From Streptomyces sp. NBC_01335 (GTDB lineage Bacteria > Actinomycetota > Actinomycetes > Streptomycetales > Streptomycetaceae), in assembly GCF_035953295.1 (NCBI RefSeq), contig NZ_CP108370.1:5496001-5560000 (forward strand): DNA of 64,000 bases, given 5' to 3'. Made by a program: the position numbers and the translations under genes. Under the pieces are notes generated by a model. The model saw only the letters and a program-made list of their open reading frames with translations. It did not search any database and was not told the DNA's origin. Positions 53,079 to 61,867 of this stretch are shown piece by piece (positions within the stretch are counted from its first letter, which is position 1; the number at the start of each line of letters is the position of its first letter).

Positions 53079-54464
53079 GTGGCAGGGACAGCCGGACAGC
53101 GGGACCGCACCCAGTATCTGTACCTCGCCGTCATCGGCGCCGTGGTGCTCGGCATCATCGTGGGGTTCGCCGCCCCCGGGGTCGCCGTCGAGCTGAAACC
53201 CATCGGTACCGGCTTCGTCAACCTGATCAAGATGATGATCTCGCCGATCATCTTCTGCACGATCGTGCTCGGCGTCGGCTCGGTGCGCAAGGCCACCAAG
53301 GTCGGCGCGGTGGGCGGGCTGGCACTCGGCTACTTCCTGGTCATGTCGACCGTCGCCCTCGCCATCGGCCTGATCGTCGGCAACATCCTGGAGCCCGGCT
53401 CCGGGCTGCACCTCACCGAGACCGTCCGCGCGGCAGGCGAGAAGCAGGCGGAGGGGGCGAGCGAGTCCACCGCCGACTTCCTGCTCGGCATCATCCCGAA
53501 GACCATGGTCTCGGCCTTCACCGAGGGCGAGGTCCTCCAGACCCTGCTGATCGCCCTGCTCGCCGGCTTCGCCATCCAGGCCCTGGGCTCCGCCGGAGAG
53601 CCCGTCCTGCGCGGCATCGGCCACATCCAGAAGCTCGTCTTCCGCATCCTCGCCATGATCATGTGGGCGGCGCCGGTCGGCGCGTTCGGCGCGATGGCGG
53701 CCGTGGTCGGCGAGACCGGAGTGGACGCGCTGAAGTCGCTCGCCATCATCATGGTCGGCTTCTACCTCACCTGTGCGATCTTCGTCATCGTCGTCCTGGG
53801 CAGCATCCTGCGCCTGGTCGCCGGGGTGAACCTCTTCCTGCTGCTGAAGTACCTCGGCCGCGAATTCCTGCTGATCCTCTCCACCTCGTCCTCCGAGTCC
53901 GCCCTGCCGCGCCTCATCGCGAAGATGGAACACCTCGGCGTCAGCAAGCCCGTCGTCGGCATCACCGTGCCGACCGGCTACTCCTTCAACCTCGACGGCA
54001 CCGCCATCTACCTCACGATGTCGTCCCTCTTCATCGCCAACGCCATGGGCGACCCGCTGAGCGCGGGCGAGCAGATCTCCCTCCTCGTCTTCATGGTCAT
54101 CGCCTCCAAGGGCGCCGCCGGAGTCACCGGCGCCGGACTCGCCACCCTCGCGGGCGGCCTCCAGTCGCACCGCCCCGGACTCGTGGACGGCGTCGGCCTG
54201 ATCGTCGGCATCGACCGCTTCATGAGCGAGGCCCGCGCCCTGACCAACTTCGCGGGGAACGCCGTCGCCACCATCCTCGTCGGCACCTGGACGAAGGAGA
54301 TCGACCGGGCCCGCGTGGACGAGGTCCTGGCCGGCAACCTGCCCTTCGACGAACGGATGCTGGAGGACGACGCACCTTCGGACCCGGCCACGAGTGCCGG
54401 TTCTCCGACCGGCGAAGAGGTGCCCGACCAGCGCGACGGGGGCGTGGTCCCGGCGAAGGTCTGA
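53079..54464 (+). CDS. dctA: C4-dicarboxylate:cation symporter (DctA-like)
   Basis: A 461-residue secondary transporter of the DAACS/SLC1 family importing succinate, fumarate, malate or related acids with cations. About eight membrane helices and two re-entrant loops are expected. Signatures are IKMMISPIIFCTIVLGV, the serine-rich hairpin STSSSESALPRL, and PTGYSFNLDGTAIYLTMS with the NxDG-like cation/substrate motif. The GTG has AGGAGG with good spacing. The C-terminal 50 residues are polar and Asp/Pro-rich. Regulation by the CitA/DcuS-type two-component system upstream is likely from context. A stem-loop follows. Confidence 0.92.
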   Translation: MAGTAGQRDRTQYLYLAVIGAVVLGIIVGFAAPGVAVELKPIGTGFVNLIKMMISPIIFCTIVLGVGSVRKATKVGAVGGLALGYFLVMSTVALAIGLIVGNILEPGSGLHLTETVRAAGEKQAEGASESTADFLLGIIPKTMVSAFTEGEVLQTLLIALLAGFAIQALGSAGEPVLRGIGHIQKLVFRILAMIMWAAPVGAFGAMAAVVGETGVDALKSLAIIMVGFYLTCAIFVIVVLGSILRLVAGVNLFLLLKYLGREFLLILSTSSSESALPRLIAKMEHLGVSKPVVGITVPTGYSFNLDGTAIYLTMSSLFIANAMGDPLSAGEQISLLVFMVIASKGAAGVTGAGLATLAGGLQSHRPGLVDGVGLIVGIDRFMSEARALTNFAGNAVATILVGTWTKEIDRARVDEVLAGNLPFDERMLEDDAPSDPATSAGSPTGEEVPDQRDGGVVPAKV

Positions 54465-54560
54465 CCCGCGCCCACGCCGCGCGCGGATCCGCACGGAGTC
54501 CCCACGGACCCGAGACCCTCGCCGAGACCCCCACCCTGCCTCGGCCGTCTCGCCGGGAAC

Positions 54561-54582
54561 GCCCGCACCGGGAGGTGCGGGC
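54561..54582 (+). terminator. Terminator downstream of dctA
   Basis: A perfect 9-bp stem GCCCGCACC / GGTGCGGGC with a GGGA loop followed by TTCTT, about 97 bases after the dctA stop. Confidence 0.7.
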
Positions 54583-54587
54583 TTCTT

Positions 54588-55037
54588 GGGTGTGGGGGTC
54601 GGTGTGCGCCAGGCGGGCGTGGTCGTCTTCCGTACCTCCGTGTCGGAGGCCGAGCGCTCGCGATGTACCGCCGCGAGGCGCTGCGTCACGGAGGCCAGGG
54701 CTCGCATGTGCTCCTGCGCGAACCAGGGCGGAGTGGTGCCGTCCGGCTGCCGATCCGGCGCCAGCACGGCATACGCCTCCTGGCGGAGGGCCCGCAGCTC
54801 GTCCGAAGCGCCCAGCTCCGGGCCGTCCACCTCCCCGAGCAGCAAGCCCAGATGACCCCGGAGGCGAGCGGTGAGCATGTCGACCCGTGCCCGGTCCAGC
54901 AGTGCGAGACGCCGGGCCGACGCTTCCTCCACCGTACGGTCGACGGTGATCAGGTCCACCGGCCGGGATTCCACCGGCTCGGATCCCATCGGCCTTCCCG
55001 CCGGTCCTTCCACCGGCCCATCCGCATTCCCGGGCAT
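54588..55037 (-). CDS. DUF6415-like protein, 3' end uncertain
   Basis: Starts at an ATG that overlaps the stop of the ATPase gene by one base (TGATG). About 130 residues look genuine: DLITVDRTVEEASARRLALL, RLRGHLGLLLGEVDG and HMRALASVTQRLAAVHRE resemble the helical DUF6415 family found beside ATPase/XRE/DUF397 genes in Streptomyces. After residue 135 the frame becomes Pro/Thr-rich, crosses the dctA terminator and stays open antisense to dctA as far as 52773 with no stop. The natural C-terminus is therefore unknown. Either the stop was lost by frameshift or a long antisense overlap exists. The end given here is only where the family resemblance fades. Confidence 0.45.
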
Positions 55038-55489
55038 CAGACCCGCACCTGCTGCGTCGATACGGCGCACCACGTACACGAGCCCCATCGCCCCCAGGCT
55101 CGCGCCAGGGCGTCGACCAGCAGCAGTCCCCGGCCGGACTCCTGCTCAGGACTCGGATACCGGACCCGCAACGGGGCTGGGGAGCGGTCGTCCACCTCGA
55201 TGAGCACGTCGCTGCCGTCCACGTACGCGAGTGAGAAGCGGACCTCCTTGCCGTGTCCGTGCACCACGGCATTGGTCACCAGCTCGCTGACCAGAAGTTC
55301 TACCGTCCCGATCAGTTCGTCGTCGAGGTTGCTCTGCCGGAGCAGCCTCCCCGCCAGCTGCCTCATCGCCTTCACCCGATGGGGGCCGGGAGGAAACGAG
55401 ACGCTGAGTCTGACCGAACCGTCCTCGACCGCTCGGGGAACCGCCCAGGACAGAGGGGCGGGCGGGGGGTTCTGCGTGGGGATGGGCAT
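55037..55489 (-). CDS. ATP-binding protein, anti-sigma-kinase-like HATPase
   Basis: A 150-residue GHKL-fold protein of the SpoIIAB/RsbW-like HATPase_c_2 family, common in Streptomyces beside XRE/DUF397 genes. The N box is ELLVSELVTNAVVHGHG, the G1-like segment is VLIEVDDRSPAPLR, and the G2 segment is ESGRGLLLVDALARAWG. AAGGA lies 6 nt before the ATG at 55489. Such proteins may phosphorylate STAS antagonists or bind sigma factors; no partner is adjacent. It is divergent from the XRE gene across a 284-base gap that contains no gene. Confidence 0.88.
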   Translation of the reverse strand: MPIPTQNPPPAPLSWAVPRAVEDGSVRLSVSFPPGPHRVKAMRQLAGRLLRQSNLDDELIGTVELLVSELVTNAVVHGHGKEVRFSLAYVDGSDVLIEVDDRSPAPLRVRYPSPEQESGRGLLLVDALARAWGRWGSCTWCAVSTQQVRV

Positions 55490-55773
55490 CAAGGGTCCTT
55501 GCCGTCGAACGGTCGGAGTACCAGCAGCCGTTGAGCCCGTCGCTCAAAGTCGTCGAGCGAGAGCACTGTGTGAGCTGCAGGTATAGCCTGGCAGCAGAAC
55601 GGTGCTTCGCGAGACTGCTCTGGAAGAATTCTGCGAGCAAAGATGTGCGCGAACTTCCAGGTCAGAGCGATCTGTTCGCCGAACTCGTGGCATGTCCCGC
55701 TGTGGCGCAGAACGCTCCTTGCAGAGACGGGACGAGCGCCGCCACACTGGGTGATGCAGGGGAAGGGCAACGC

Positions 55774-56652
55774 ATGATCACGGACGTCGAGGCGGCGACA
55801 CCCGCGCTGTGCCGCCTTCAATTAGGCAGCGAGTTGCGTCAGTTGCGTGCGGCCACGGGCCTCACCTCCCGCCAAGTCGTTCGCAAGCTTCTGTGGAGCC
55901 CTTCGAAGCTCACTCGCCTCGAAACCGGTGAGAACGCTTCGGTCGAACCCTCCGACATCATGGCGCTGTGCCAGATCTACGAGGCCGGTGAGGAGATCAG
56001 TGAGCTGCTGAAGGGGTATGCGGCCGTCACCAAGACCAAGCGTGACTGGTGGCAGTCGCCTGAGTACCGGCCGGTGATCCGCCCTGGATTCAAGGCGTTT
56101 CTGGGCCTGGAAGCCACAGCGGCGGCGCTGCACAACTACGAGTCCGAGTACGTTCCGGGGCTTCTGCAGACTGCCGAGTACGTGCGAGTGATTCACAGGC
56201 GTGCGCATCAGGGGATGAGCGACGGCGACATCGACCGAATGGTCGCGGTGCGCATGAATCGCCAGGACGTGCTGCATCGGACCTCCCCGCTCAAACTCAC
56301 GGCGATCATCAGCGAGGCGGTGTTGATGCGTCAGGTCGGTGGCCCCAAGGTGATGCGGTCCCAGCTCGCCCACATCGCGGAATTGGCGGAGGCGCCGAAC
56401 GTCCGGGTGCAGGTGGTGCCCTTCAAGGCTGGCCATCACACTGGCATGAACGGCGCCTTCATGCTCTTGAAGTTTCGTGATCAGGTCGGCCTGAGGCCGA
56501 TCGTCTACTTCGAGAACCTCATCGACAGCTGGGTAACCCGTCGTCAGGCGGATGTCGAACGGTTCGAGGACGGAGTGGCCGACCTGCAGGCTCTTGCTCC
56601 GGGGCCGCAGGAATCTCTGAGTATGATCATGAAAGCAATGAAGGAGCTATGA
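55774..56652 (+). CDS. XRE-family regulator with DUF5753 domain
   Basis: A 292-residue regulator. The N-terminal helix-turn-helix (about 15-70) includes LGSELRQLRAATGLTSRQVV and SPSKLTRLETGENASVEPSD. The C-terminal DUF5753 domain (about 100-285) has YESEYVPGLLQTAEYVRVI, NVRVQVVPFKAGHH and FMLLKFRD. The ATG at 55774 follows GGGGAAGGG. An in-frame ATG-like extension upstream gives a poorly conserved, Cys-containing leader and is rejected. It is followed after 4 bases by its DUF397 partner. The pair resembles BldB/AbaA-type developmental modules; its target is unknown. Confidence 0.9.
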   Translation: MITDVEAATPALCRLQLGSELRQLRAATGLTSRQVVRKLLWSPSKLTRLETGENASVEPSDIMALCQIYEAGEEISELLKGYAAVTKTKRDWWQSPEYRPVIRPGFKAFLGLEATAAALHNYESEYVPGLLQTAEYVRVIHRRAHQGMSDGDIDRMVAVRMNRQDVLHRTSPLKLTAIISEAVLMRQVGGPKVMRSQLAHIAELAEAPNVRVQVVPFKAGHHTGMNGAFMLLKFRDQVGLRPIVYFENLIDSWVTRRQADVERFEDGVADLQALAPGPQESLSMIMKAMKEL

Positions 56653-56656
56653 CCGC

Positions 56657-56872
56657 ATGACGATTACGGCCCATCTGCTCGCCGGCGCTGAATGGTTCAA
56701 GTCCAGCTACAGCAACGATCAGGCCCAGGCGTGCGTCGAGGGAGCCCGCCTTCCCGTCGGCGCCATGGCCGTACGAGACTCCAAGGTCGTCGACGGTCCC
56801 CTGTTCGTTGCAGCGGGTCCGGCGTGGACGGCGTTCATGGCCGCCGTAATCGATGGGCGCTTCTCCGGCTGA
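56657..56872 (+). CDS. DUF397-domain protein
   Basis: A 71-residue protein with the DUF397 core: WFKSSYSNDQAQACVEGARL, VAVRDSK-type AMAVRDSKVVDGP, and FVAAGPAWTAFMAAV. AAGGAG precedes the ATG, overlapping the end of the XRE gene, so the two are co-expressed. DUF397 proteins act with their XRE neighbour as modulators in Streptomyces development and antibiotic regulation. The precise activity is unknown. Confidence 0.92.
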   Translation: MTITAHLLAGAEWFKSSYSNDQAQACVEGARLPVGAMAVRDSKVVDGPLFVAAGPAWTAFMAAVIDGRFSG

Positions 56873-56903
56873 CGAGTCGGCCCGCACGCATGCGTACTGA
56901 GTA

Positions 56904-56930
56904 GCCCGGCCGGGCACGCGACGGCCGGGC
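56904..56930 (+). terminator. Hairpin after the XRE/DUF397 pair
   Basis: A 9-bp stem GCCCGGCCG / CGGCCGGGC with a 9-nt loop, 31 bases past the DUF397 stop codon. No T run follows. Confidence 0.55.
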
Positions 56931-57330
56931 CGCTCGCCGTGACCACCACGCCCGGGCATTCGACACCGGGCGACGCGTGGAACATGCGGCCCTCGTGCGC
57001 GACACGTACGGGCGCGAAGAGCGGCACTTTCCCCACCGTGGGCCTCGCCGGTGAATCCACAGCCGGGGGCCCCTGGGCCCGGCTCACCGAGCCGCCCGTA
57101 CGGGTACGCGTCCGGCCGCCCGGCGCGACCGAAACCGCACCCCGTACCCCGTACCCGGCTGGGCGCCGAACAACTCCCCAGTATGAAGCGGGTGTTGCAA
57201 GTTCCTGGCGGCAACCGCACAAGGCTTACGCCCGGCGCCCCCCGAGGGCTAGCGTGCGCACGCGCCGGGCTCCCGCCGGTGCTTCCCCCGGAGCCGTACG
57301 GCCCCCGAAACCCCGGATCGAGAGCCTCCG
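56931..57330 (+). other. Upstream region of the acylase gene (400 bases)
   Basis: No ORF in this stretch looks coding. Towards its end TAGCGT (57250-57255, in GGGCTAGCGTGCG) is a plausible -10 element giving a leader of about 70 nt. A CTTACG lies about 20 bases upstream of it as a weak -35. Apart from that nothing notable was seen. Confidence 0.4.
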
Positions 57331-60300
57331 TTGAATCCTGCCAAGCGCCTCCTGGGGCGCGCGCGCCGGGCCAGACCCCGCGCCGCCGTCGTCTCCCTCC
57401 TCGCCGCCGGAGCGCTGCTCGGCGGCGCCCTGGCCGCCGCCCCTACGGCGTCCGCGACCTCCGATCCGCTGCCCGCCGCCGGTGACCCCTGCCAGGGACA
57501 GTGCCTGGACATCCTCACCGCGGGCGAGAACGGCCACGCCACCCTGGCCGGCATCCTGCTGCACCAGACGATCGGCACCCGCCCGGCGCACTCCGCCGAC
57601 CAGATCGAGAAGTACGACAACCTGCTGCACGACTACTCCGGGCTCACCCCCGACCAGTTGGCGAACTACTTCAACGACGCCTCCTTCGGCGTACCGTCCG
57701 GGCAGACCGAGTCCTCCACCCTCACCCCGCGGAGCGGCGTCACCATCACCCGGGACAAGGCCACCGGGACCCCGCACATCAAGGGCACCACCCGATCCGA
57801 CACCGAGTTCGGCGCCGGTTACGCGGCGGGCCAGGACCGGCTGTGGCTGATGGACATCCTGCGCCACGTCGGGCGCGGGCAGCTGTCCTCGTTCGCGGGC
57901 GGTGCGGCGGGCAACCGGGCGCTGGAGGAGAGCCTCTGGGCCGTCGCCCCGTACACCGAGGCCGACCTCCACGCCCAGCTCGACCGGGTCGCGGCCTCCG
58001 GGGCGCGCGGCGCCCAGGCCGTGCAGGACATCAACGACTACGTGGCGGGCGTCAACGCCTTCATCGACGCCGACCTGGACGCCAACAACTACCCGGGCGA
58101 GTACGAGCTCACCGGCCACGGCAAGAACATCGCCGACTTCACGCCCACCGACACGGTCGCCATCGCCTCGGTGGTCGGCGCCATCTTCGGCAGCGGGGGC
58201 GGCGGCGAGGTCGAGAACGCGCTCGCCGAACTCGCCCTCCAGCAGCAGTACGGCACCACCGCCGGCTCCGCCGCGTACCGGGCCTGGCGCGCGCAGAACG
58301 ACACCGAGGCCACCACCACCCTGCACACCGGCAGCTTCCCGTACGCCACCACGCCCGCCGCCCCGGTCGGTACGGCGACGCCCGACACCGGCACGGTGAC
58401 CGCCTACCGGCACGCGGTCAACGGCACCGGTACCGGCGCGACGGCGGCCACCACCACCGCCACGGCGACAGCTGCCGCCACCTCCACCACCGCGAGAGCC
58501 ACCGCCACCACCGGCGAGGGAGTCCTGCCCGCCGACCTGATCACCGGCGAACACGGCATGTCCAACGCCCTGGTGGTCTCCGGCGACCACACCGCCTCCG
58601 GCCACCCGATCGCCGTCTTCGGACCGCAGACCGGCTACTACGCGCCCCAGCTCCTCATGGTCCAGGAGCTGGACGGCCCGGGCCTCCGTTCGCGCGGCGC
58701 CTCCTTCCCGGGCATCAGCTTCTACGTGGAGATCGGCCGCGGCCTCGACTACTCCTGGAGCGCCACCTCGGCCAACCAGGACATCACCGACACCTTCGCC
58801 GTCGAACTCTGCGAGCCCTCGGGCGCGACGCCCACCACCGCCTCCCGCTCCTACCTGCTGCGCGGCGTCTGCACCCCCTTCGAGAAGCTGACCGCCCACA
58901 ACTCCTGGGCGCCCACCACCGCCGACTCCACTGCGGCCGGCTCCTACGACCTGGAGACGCTCCGGTCCGCGTACGGGCTGGTCACGCATGTCGGGAAGAG
59001 CGGCGGCAAGCCGGTGGCGTACACCGCGCTGCGCTCCACCTACCAGCACGAGCTGGACTCGGTGATCGGCTTCCAGCAGTTCAACGACCCCTCCGTCATC
59101 ACCTCGGCCACCGCCTTCCAGACGGCCGCCCAGGACGTCGGGTACACCTTCAACTGGTTCTACGCGGACGCCCACCACACCGCGTACTACAACTCCGGCG
59201 TCAACCCGGTACGCGCCGCCGCCACCGACCCCGACAAGCCGATCTGGGCCAAGCCCGCCTACGAGTGGCAGGGCTGGAACCCGACGGTCAACACCTCGGC
59301 GGTCACCCCGCCCGCCCAGCACCCCCACTCCGCCGACCAGGACTACTACGTCAGCTGGAACAACAAGCAGGCGGCCGGATTCACCTCCGGCTGGGGCAAC
59401 GGCGCCGTGCACCGGGCCGACCTGCTGGACAGCCGGGTCTCCGCCCTCGTCACCACGGGCGGCGTGACCCGCGCCCAGCTGGTGAAGGCGATGGAGGACG
59501 CCGCCGCCACCGACCTGCGGGCCGAGGAGGTGCTGCCCGAGATCCTCCGGGTCATCGACAGCGCCGCCGTGACCGACCCCGCCCTCTCCGCCACCGTCGA
59601 ACAGCTGCGCGCCTGGGCCGCCTCGGGCTCCGAACGCCGCGAGCCGTCCAAGGGCGCCGGGACGTACGACCGGGCGACCGCGATCCGGGTGCTGGACGCC
59701 TGGTGGCCGCTGCTGGTCGAAGGGGTGTTCCAGCCGAAGCTGGGCACCGCCGCCTACCAGGCGCTCACCGCCGTCGCACCCATCAACGAGTCGCCGTCCG
59801 GCGGACAGAACGGCTCCGGCGCGGTCGGCACCGGCATCGCCGCGGCCCAGGCCCACAAGGGCTCCTCCTTCCAGCACGGCTGGTGGAGCTACCTCGACAA
59901 GGACCTGCGCGCGGTGCTCGGCAACGCGGTCGCCTCGCCCCTGGACCGTACGTACTGCGGTACCGGCACCCTCGCGTCCTGCCGGAACGTCCTGCTGACC
60001 ACCCTGGCGACCGCCGCGGCCGTCCCGGCGGCCACCGTCTACCCGGCGGACGCGTCCTGCTCGGCGGGCGACCAGGTCTGCGCCGACTCCATCGTGCACC
60101 GGGCCATGGGCGGCATCACCGTGCCCCGGATCGCCTGGCAGAACCGGCCCACCTACCAGCAGGTGGTGGAGTTCCCGGCCACCCGCTCGGACAGCCTCAC
60201 CAACCTCGCCGCCGGGGCCAAGGCCACCGCGTCCGACTACCAGAACGCCGTGGTGGTCACCTACCCGCCCAAGCAGGCGGTCGACGGGGACTGGTCCACC

Positions 60301-60594
60301 CGCTGGGCCAGCAAGACCGTCGACACCGCGTGGATCACCGTCGACCTCGGCGCGGTACGGCGGGTCGGCCGGACCGCGCTGGACTGGTCCGACCAGTACG
60401 CGGTGAAGTACACCGTGGAAGTCTCCTCGGACAACGCCGCCTGGACGACGGTGCACACCACCACCGCCGGCTCCGGCGGCACCGAGAACCGCTCCTTCAC
60501 CCCGGTGGACGCCCGGTACGTGCGCATCACCGGGCTGGTCAAGGGCACCGACAACCGGTACTCGCTCAACGAGATCGGGATCTACGCCCAGTGA
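57331..60594 (+). CDS. Secreted penicillin-acylase-family Ntn hydrolase with C-terminal F5/8C domain
   Basis: A 1087-residue exported amidohydrolase of the penicillin G acylase / acyl-homoserine-lactone acylase superfamily. It is made as a precursor that self-cleaves before a catalytic Ser. The signal peptide is residues 1-43 (RAAVVSLLAAGALLGGALA ... SATS). The probable nucleophile is Ser411 in GEHGMSNALVVSGDHTASG, preceded by a Thr/Ala-rich spacer. The segment FGAGYAAGQDRLWLMDILRH marks the alpha subunit. A C-terminal discoidin/F5-8 type C module (about 950-1087, KATASDYQNA ... TRWASKTVDTAWITVDLG) probably binds glycan or surface. The TTG at 57331 with GAGAG upstream is the only good start. 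Substrate is unknown: beta-lactam, AHL or cyclic lipopeptide acyl groups are possibilities. Confidence 0.88.
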   Translation: MNPAKRLLGRARRARPRAAVVSLLAAGALLGGALAAAPTASATSDPLPAAGDPCQGQCLDILTAGENGHATLAGILLHQTIGTRPAHSADQIEKYDNLLHDYSGLTPDQLANYFNDASFGVPSGQTESSTLTPRSGVTITRDKATGTPHIKGTTRSDTEFGAGYAAGQDRLWLMDILRHVGRGQLSSFAGGAAGNRALEESLWAVAPYTEADLHAQLDRVAASGARGAQAVQDINDYVAGVNAFIDADLDANNYPGEYELTGHGKNIADFTPTDTVAIASVVGAIFGSGGGGEVENALAELALQQQYGTTAGSAAYRAWRAQNDTEATTTLHTGSFPYATTPAAPVGTATPDTGTVTAYRHAVNGTGTGATAATTTATATAAATSTTARATATTGEGVLPADLITGEHGMSNALVVSGDHTASGHPIAVFGPQTGYYAPQLLMVQELDGPGLRSRGASFPGISFYVEIGRGLDYSWSATSANQDITDTFAVELCEPSGATPTTASRSYLLRGVCTPFEKLTAHNSWAPTTADSTAAGSYDLETLRSAYGLVTHVGKSGGKPVAYTALRSTYQHELDSVIGFQQFNDPSVITSATAFQTAAQDVGYTFNWFYADAHHTAYYNSGVNPVRAAATDPDKPIWAKPAYEWQGWNPTVNTSAVTPPAQHPHSADQDYYVSWNNKQAAGFTSGWGNGAVHRADLLDSRVSALVTTGGVTRAQLVKAMEDAAATDLRAEEVLPEILRVIDSAAVTDPALSATVEQLRAWAASGSERREPSKGAGTYDRATAIRVLDAWWPLLVEGVFQPKLGTAAYQALTAVAPINESPSGGQNGSGAVGTGIAAAQAHKGSSFQHGWWSYLDKDLRAVLGNAVASPLDRTYCGTGTLASCRNVLLTTLATAAAVPAATVYPADASCSAGDQVCADSIVHRAMGGITVPRIAWQNRPTYQQVVEFPATRSDSLTNLAAGAKATASDYQNAVVVTYPPKQAVDGDWSTRWASKTVDTAWITVDLGAVRRVGRTALDWSDQYAVKYTVEVSSDNAAWTTVHTTTAGSGGTENRSFTPVDARYVRITGLVKGTDNRYSLNEIGIYAQ

Positions 60595-60624
60595 CCCGGC
60601 CCGTCCCTCGTTGATCCCCGCCGA

Positions 60625-60669
60625 CGCCCGGGGGCGTACTCCACCACCAGTGGAGTACGCCCCCGGGCG
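60625..60669 (+). terminator. Terminator of the acylase gene
   Basis: A perfect 20-bp stem (60625-60644 with 60650-60669) around a 5-nt loop CACCA, 30 bases after the stop. Confidence 0.88.
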
Positions 60670-60715
60670 CTCGTCGTCGGCGGTCCCTGTCAGTGCCCCG
60701 CGTTACGGTGCTCCG

Positions 60716-61411
60716 ATGACGAACTTCGTGTTGGTGGCGGGAGCTTGGCTCGGCGGCTGGGCGTGGGACGAGGTGGCCGAGGAGCTGCGCCGGGGCGGGC
60801 ACACCGTCCGTCCGGTGACCCTCTCCGGGCTCGCCGAGAAGCGTGACGTACCGGCGGGACAGCGGACCCACGTGCGGGACATCGTGGACGAGGTCGAACA
60901 CGCCGGCCTGACCGACGTGGTGCTCGTCGGGCACAGCTACTCGGGCATCCCCGTGGGCCAGGCCGCCGAGCTCATCGGGGACCGGCTCGCCCACGTGGTG
61001 TTCGTGGACTCCAACGTCCCCGCCGACGGTCAGGCGTTCGCCTCCGCCCCGTGGGCCGGGCAGCTGGAAGCCACGATCGCCGCGCACGGCGGCTTCTGGC
61101 CCCCGCTGACCGCCTCGGAGTGCGAGGGCCAGGGACTCACGGAGACGCAGATCCAGCGTTTCATCGACGGCTCGACCCCCCACCCCGGCGCCACCCTCAC
61201 CGAACCCGCCGTCCTCACCCGTCCGCTCGGCGAACTGCCCGCCACCTACGTCAAGTGCCTGCTCGACGGGCCGGAACCCGACGACGACGTGGTCGAGCTG
61301 CTCAAGAGCGACCGCTGGCGACTGATCGAGATGGAGACCGGCCACTGGCCGATGTTCTCGCAGCCGCGCGAACTGGCGCGCATCCTCGCGGAGGTCCCCC
61401 TCCCCTCCTGA
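60716..61411 (+). CDS. Alpha/beta hydrolase of the esterase/hydroxynitrile-lyase type
   Basis: A 231-residue small hydrolase resembling plant-type methyl-salicylate esterase and EstC families. It has the N-terminal FVLVAGAWLGGWAWDEVAEE, the nucleophile elbow GHSYSGIP (catalytic Ser after GH), the late acid region YVKCLLDGPEPD and the final His in METGHWPMFSQP. TACGGT ends 6 nt before the ATG and no Shine-Dalgarno sequence is seen, so it is probably leaderless. It is followed by the MerR-thioredoxin operon with its own promoter. Confidence 0.87.
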   Translation: MTNFVLVAGAWLGGWAWDEVAEELRRGGHTVRPVTLSGLAEKRDVPAGQRTHVRDIVDEVEHAGLTDVVLVGHSYSGIPVGQAAELIGDRLAHVVFVDSNVPADGQAFASAPWAGQLEATIAAHGGFWPPLTASECEGQGLTETQIQRFIDGSTPHPGATLTEPAVLTRPLGELPATYVKCLLDGPEPDDDVVELLKSDRWRLIEMETGHWPMFSQPRELARILAEVPLPS

Positions 61412-61422
61412 CCGGCTCCTTG

Positions 61423-61456
61423 CCTTGACGCCCACGTCAAGGAATACGGTCGGGTC
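61423..61456 (+). promoter_or_regulatory. MerR-type operator and leaderless promoter
   Basis: CCTTGACG (61423-61430) and its complement CGTCAAGG (61435-61442) form a perfect 8-bp dyad with a CCCA spacer, the form of MerR-family operators. TACGGT (61445-61450) follows and ends 6 nt before the merR ATG. The dyad occupies the -35 region, so autoregulation is likely. Confidence 0.7.
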
Positions 61457-61867
61457 ATGCGAATCGGTGAGCTGGCCGAACGGGCCGGGACGACGACGCG
61501 GGCGCTGCGCTACTACGAGTCGCGCGGGCTGCTGCGTGCGAGACGGTCCGAGAACGGCTACCGCACCTACGACGAGAACGACCTCAGGCAGCTCCGCCAG
61601 ATCCGGACCCTCCAGGACTTCGGGTTCGACCTGGAGGAGACCCGGCCGTTCGTGGAGTGCCTGCGGGCAGGGCACCCGGCCGGCGACGCCTGCCCCGCCT
61701 CCCTCGCCGTGTACCGGCGGAAGCTGGACGAGCTGGACACGCTGATCGCACAGCTGGGGACCGTACGGGCCGAGGTCGGCGCACAGCTCGCCCGCGCCGA
61801 GGTCGAGGTGGCCGCCGGACTTCCCGGCGGGCCGGAACCCCGATGTGAACTGGGAGGACGACAGTGA
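61457..61867 (+). CDS. MerR-family transcriptional regulator
   Basis: A 136-residue regulator. The N-terminal winged helix reads MRIGELAERAGTTTRALRYY, then ESRGLLRARRSENGYRTYDE. A dimerisation coiled coil follows at about 78-115 (YRRKLDELDTLIAQL). Cys67 and Cys79 lie in the effector region (VECLRAGHPAGDACPASL), with a third Cys near the end (PRCELGG). Two Cys in the sensor loop suggest metal or thiol sensing, which would suit its coupled partner thioredoxin; this is inference. The last codons overlap the trx start by four bases (GTGA). Confidence 0.9.
   Translation: MRIGELAERAGTTTRALRYYESRGLLRARRSENGYRTYDENDLRQLRQIRTLQDFGFDLEETRPFVECLRAGHPAGDACPASLAVYRRKLDELDTLIAQLGTVRAEVGAQLARAEVEVAAGLPGGPEPRCELGGRQ

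Noticed and set aside
56719..57222. Minus-strand 167-codon open frame between the DUF397 and acylase genes
   Set aside because: No recognisable protein features and no ribosome-binding site; it overlaps the DUF397 gene antisense.
57226..60456. 1076-codon minus-strand open frame opposite the acylase
   Set aside because: Low-complexity Gly/Val/Arg product; plus-strand gene has signal peptide, Ntn core and discoidin domain.
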